From the NCBI GenBank assembly GCA_016789785.1, contig JAEUQE010000369.1:1-5547 (forward strand): DNA of 5,547 nucleotides, in the 5' to 3' direction. This DNA is from Bryobacterales bacterium (GTDB lineage: Bacteria; Acidobacteriota; Terriglobia; Bryobacterales; Bryobacteraceae). The notes beneath the pieces were generated by a model that worked only from the letters and a program-made list of their open reading frames with translations, had not been told where the DNA came from and did not search any database. Below, in pieces: positions 5,331 through 5,547 of this stretch (its first letter is position 1; every line of letters starts with the position of its first letter). The position numbers and the translations under genes were made by a program.

Positions 5331-5547
5331 CTATGGATTATGTTTCGGCTGAATGCTTATGCGCCAGTGCCACACCTCACCTGGAGCAAGTTCGACGAGG
5401 CCGCGGCGTGAGTTCAAGGAGTTCTGCGCGCCCACCCAGGGCTCAGGGCTGATGTAGCCGGCTTTCGCGTCGCCCCACATGTTGAACTGCACGAACGGCT
5501 GAGCTGGCAGGCGATCGGCTGTGTGCGACATGCGAATGGCGATGCCT
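5331..5547 (-). CDS. Aldose 1-epimerase (galactose mutarotase)-like protein, C-terminal part (truncated by window edge)
   Basis: Only the last 71 residues are visible; the reading frame stays open to the right edge, so the Met at 5531 is internal and not a start. The fragment shows the closing part of the mutarotase beta-sandwich: PFVQFNMWGD, then GYISPEPWVG, then NSLNS and LAPGEVWHW, followed by strand residues RISIQPK. The Glu in SPEPW (codon 5442-5444) sits where the family has its C-terminal catalytic glutamate. Members interconvert alpha and beta anomers of aldoses or act on related sugars; which sugar cannot be told. The gene ends with TAG at 5331, 25 bp before the RraA-like gene on the same strand, which suggests one transcript. 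DUF4432-type or other mutarotase-like relatives remain possible because the N-terminal His region is missing. Confidence 0.78.
   Translation of the reverse strand, partial: GIAIRMSHTADRLPAQPFVQFNMWGDAKAGYISPEPWVGAQNSLNSRRGLVELAPGEVWHWRISIQPKHNP

Noticed and set aside
4550..5452. Long open frame of 300 codons on the plus strand opposite the RraA-like gene
   Set aside because: It is the antisense of a clear RraA-family gene, is rich in His, Arg and Ala as expected of a GC-rich shadow, and has no ribosome binding site or recognisable domain.

Overview
The window looks like a chromosomal segment of an acidobacterium, most likely from the Solibacter/Bryobacter side of the phylum. The evidence is a GC-rich sequence, a TonB-dependent receptor that opens with a carboxypeptidase-regulatory-like domain (an Oar-type architecture greatly expanded in that group), a Tat-exported sulfatase, and an RraA-like protein next to an aldose-epimerase-like gene. 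This is inference from gene content; the window holds no rRNA or other marker gene. I see no tRNA, CRISPR array, insertion sequence or phage gene.

Layout. 1-341 (-) is the N-terminus of a TonB-dependent receptor that runs off the left edge. A 153-bp divergent intergenic region follows and contains a perfect 9-bp inverted repeat. Two closely spaced + genes come next: a LysM-domain protein without a signal peptide (495-1196) and a small protein (1212-1613) that has an exported start and a second, internal start with a better ribosome binding site. A 74-bp gap with nested inverted repeats leads to an exported alpha/beta hydrolase (1688-2614, +). Its end overlaps by 32 bp, tail to tail, with a SIMPL/DUF541-like exported protein on the other strand (2583-3158, -). 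Divergent from that, across only 47 bp, is a Tat-exported formylglycine-type sulfatase (3206-4546, +) that appears to be transcribed leaderless. It ends 6 bp from the end of an RraA-family protein with an N-terminal membrane or signal segment (4553-5305, -). Upstream of that gene, in the same direction and 25 bp away, is the C-terminus of an aldose-1-epimerase-like protein that leaves the window on the right (5331-5547, -).

How the genes may work together. Six of the seven products, all except the LysM protein and the truncated epimerase (whose N-terminus is missing), carry export signals, or five plus one optional case if the small protein uses its internal start. The right half (sulfatase, RraA-like protein, epimerase-like protein) fits extracytoplasmic handling of sulfated or modified carbohydrates, and the receptor at the left could serve uptake, but only the epimerase-RraA pair is arranged like an operon. 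The least explained part is 342-1675: the palindrome, the LysM protein without a signal peptide, its small dual-start neighbour and the nested hairpin behind it. No established defence, secretion or biosynthetic system can be named from the sequence alone.
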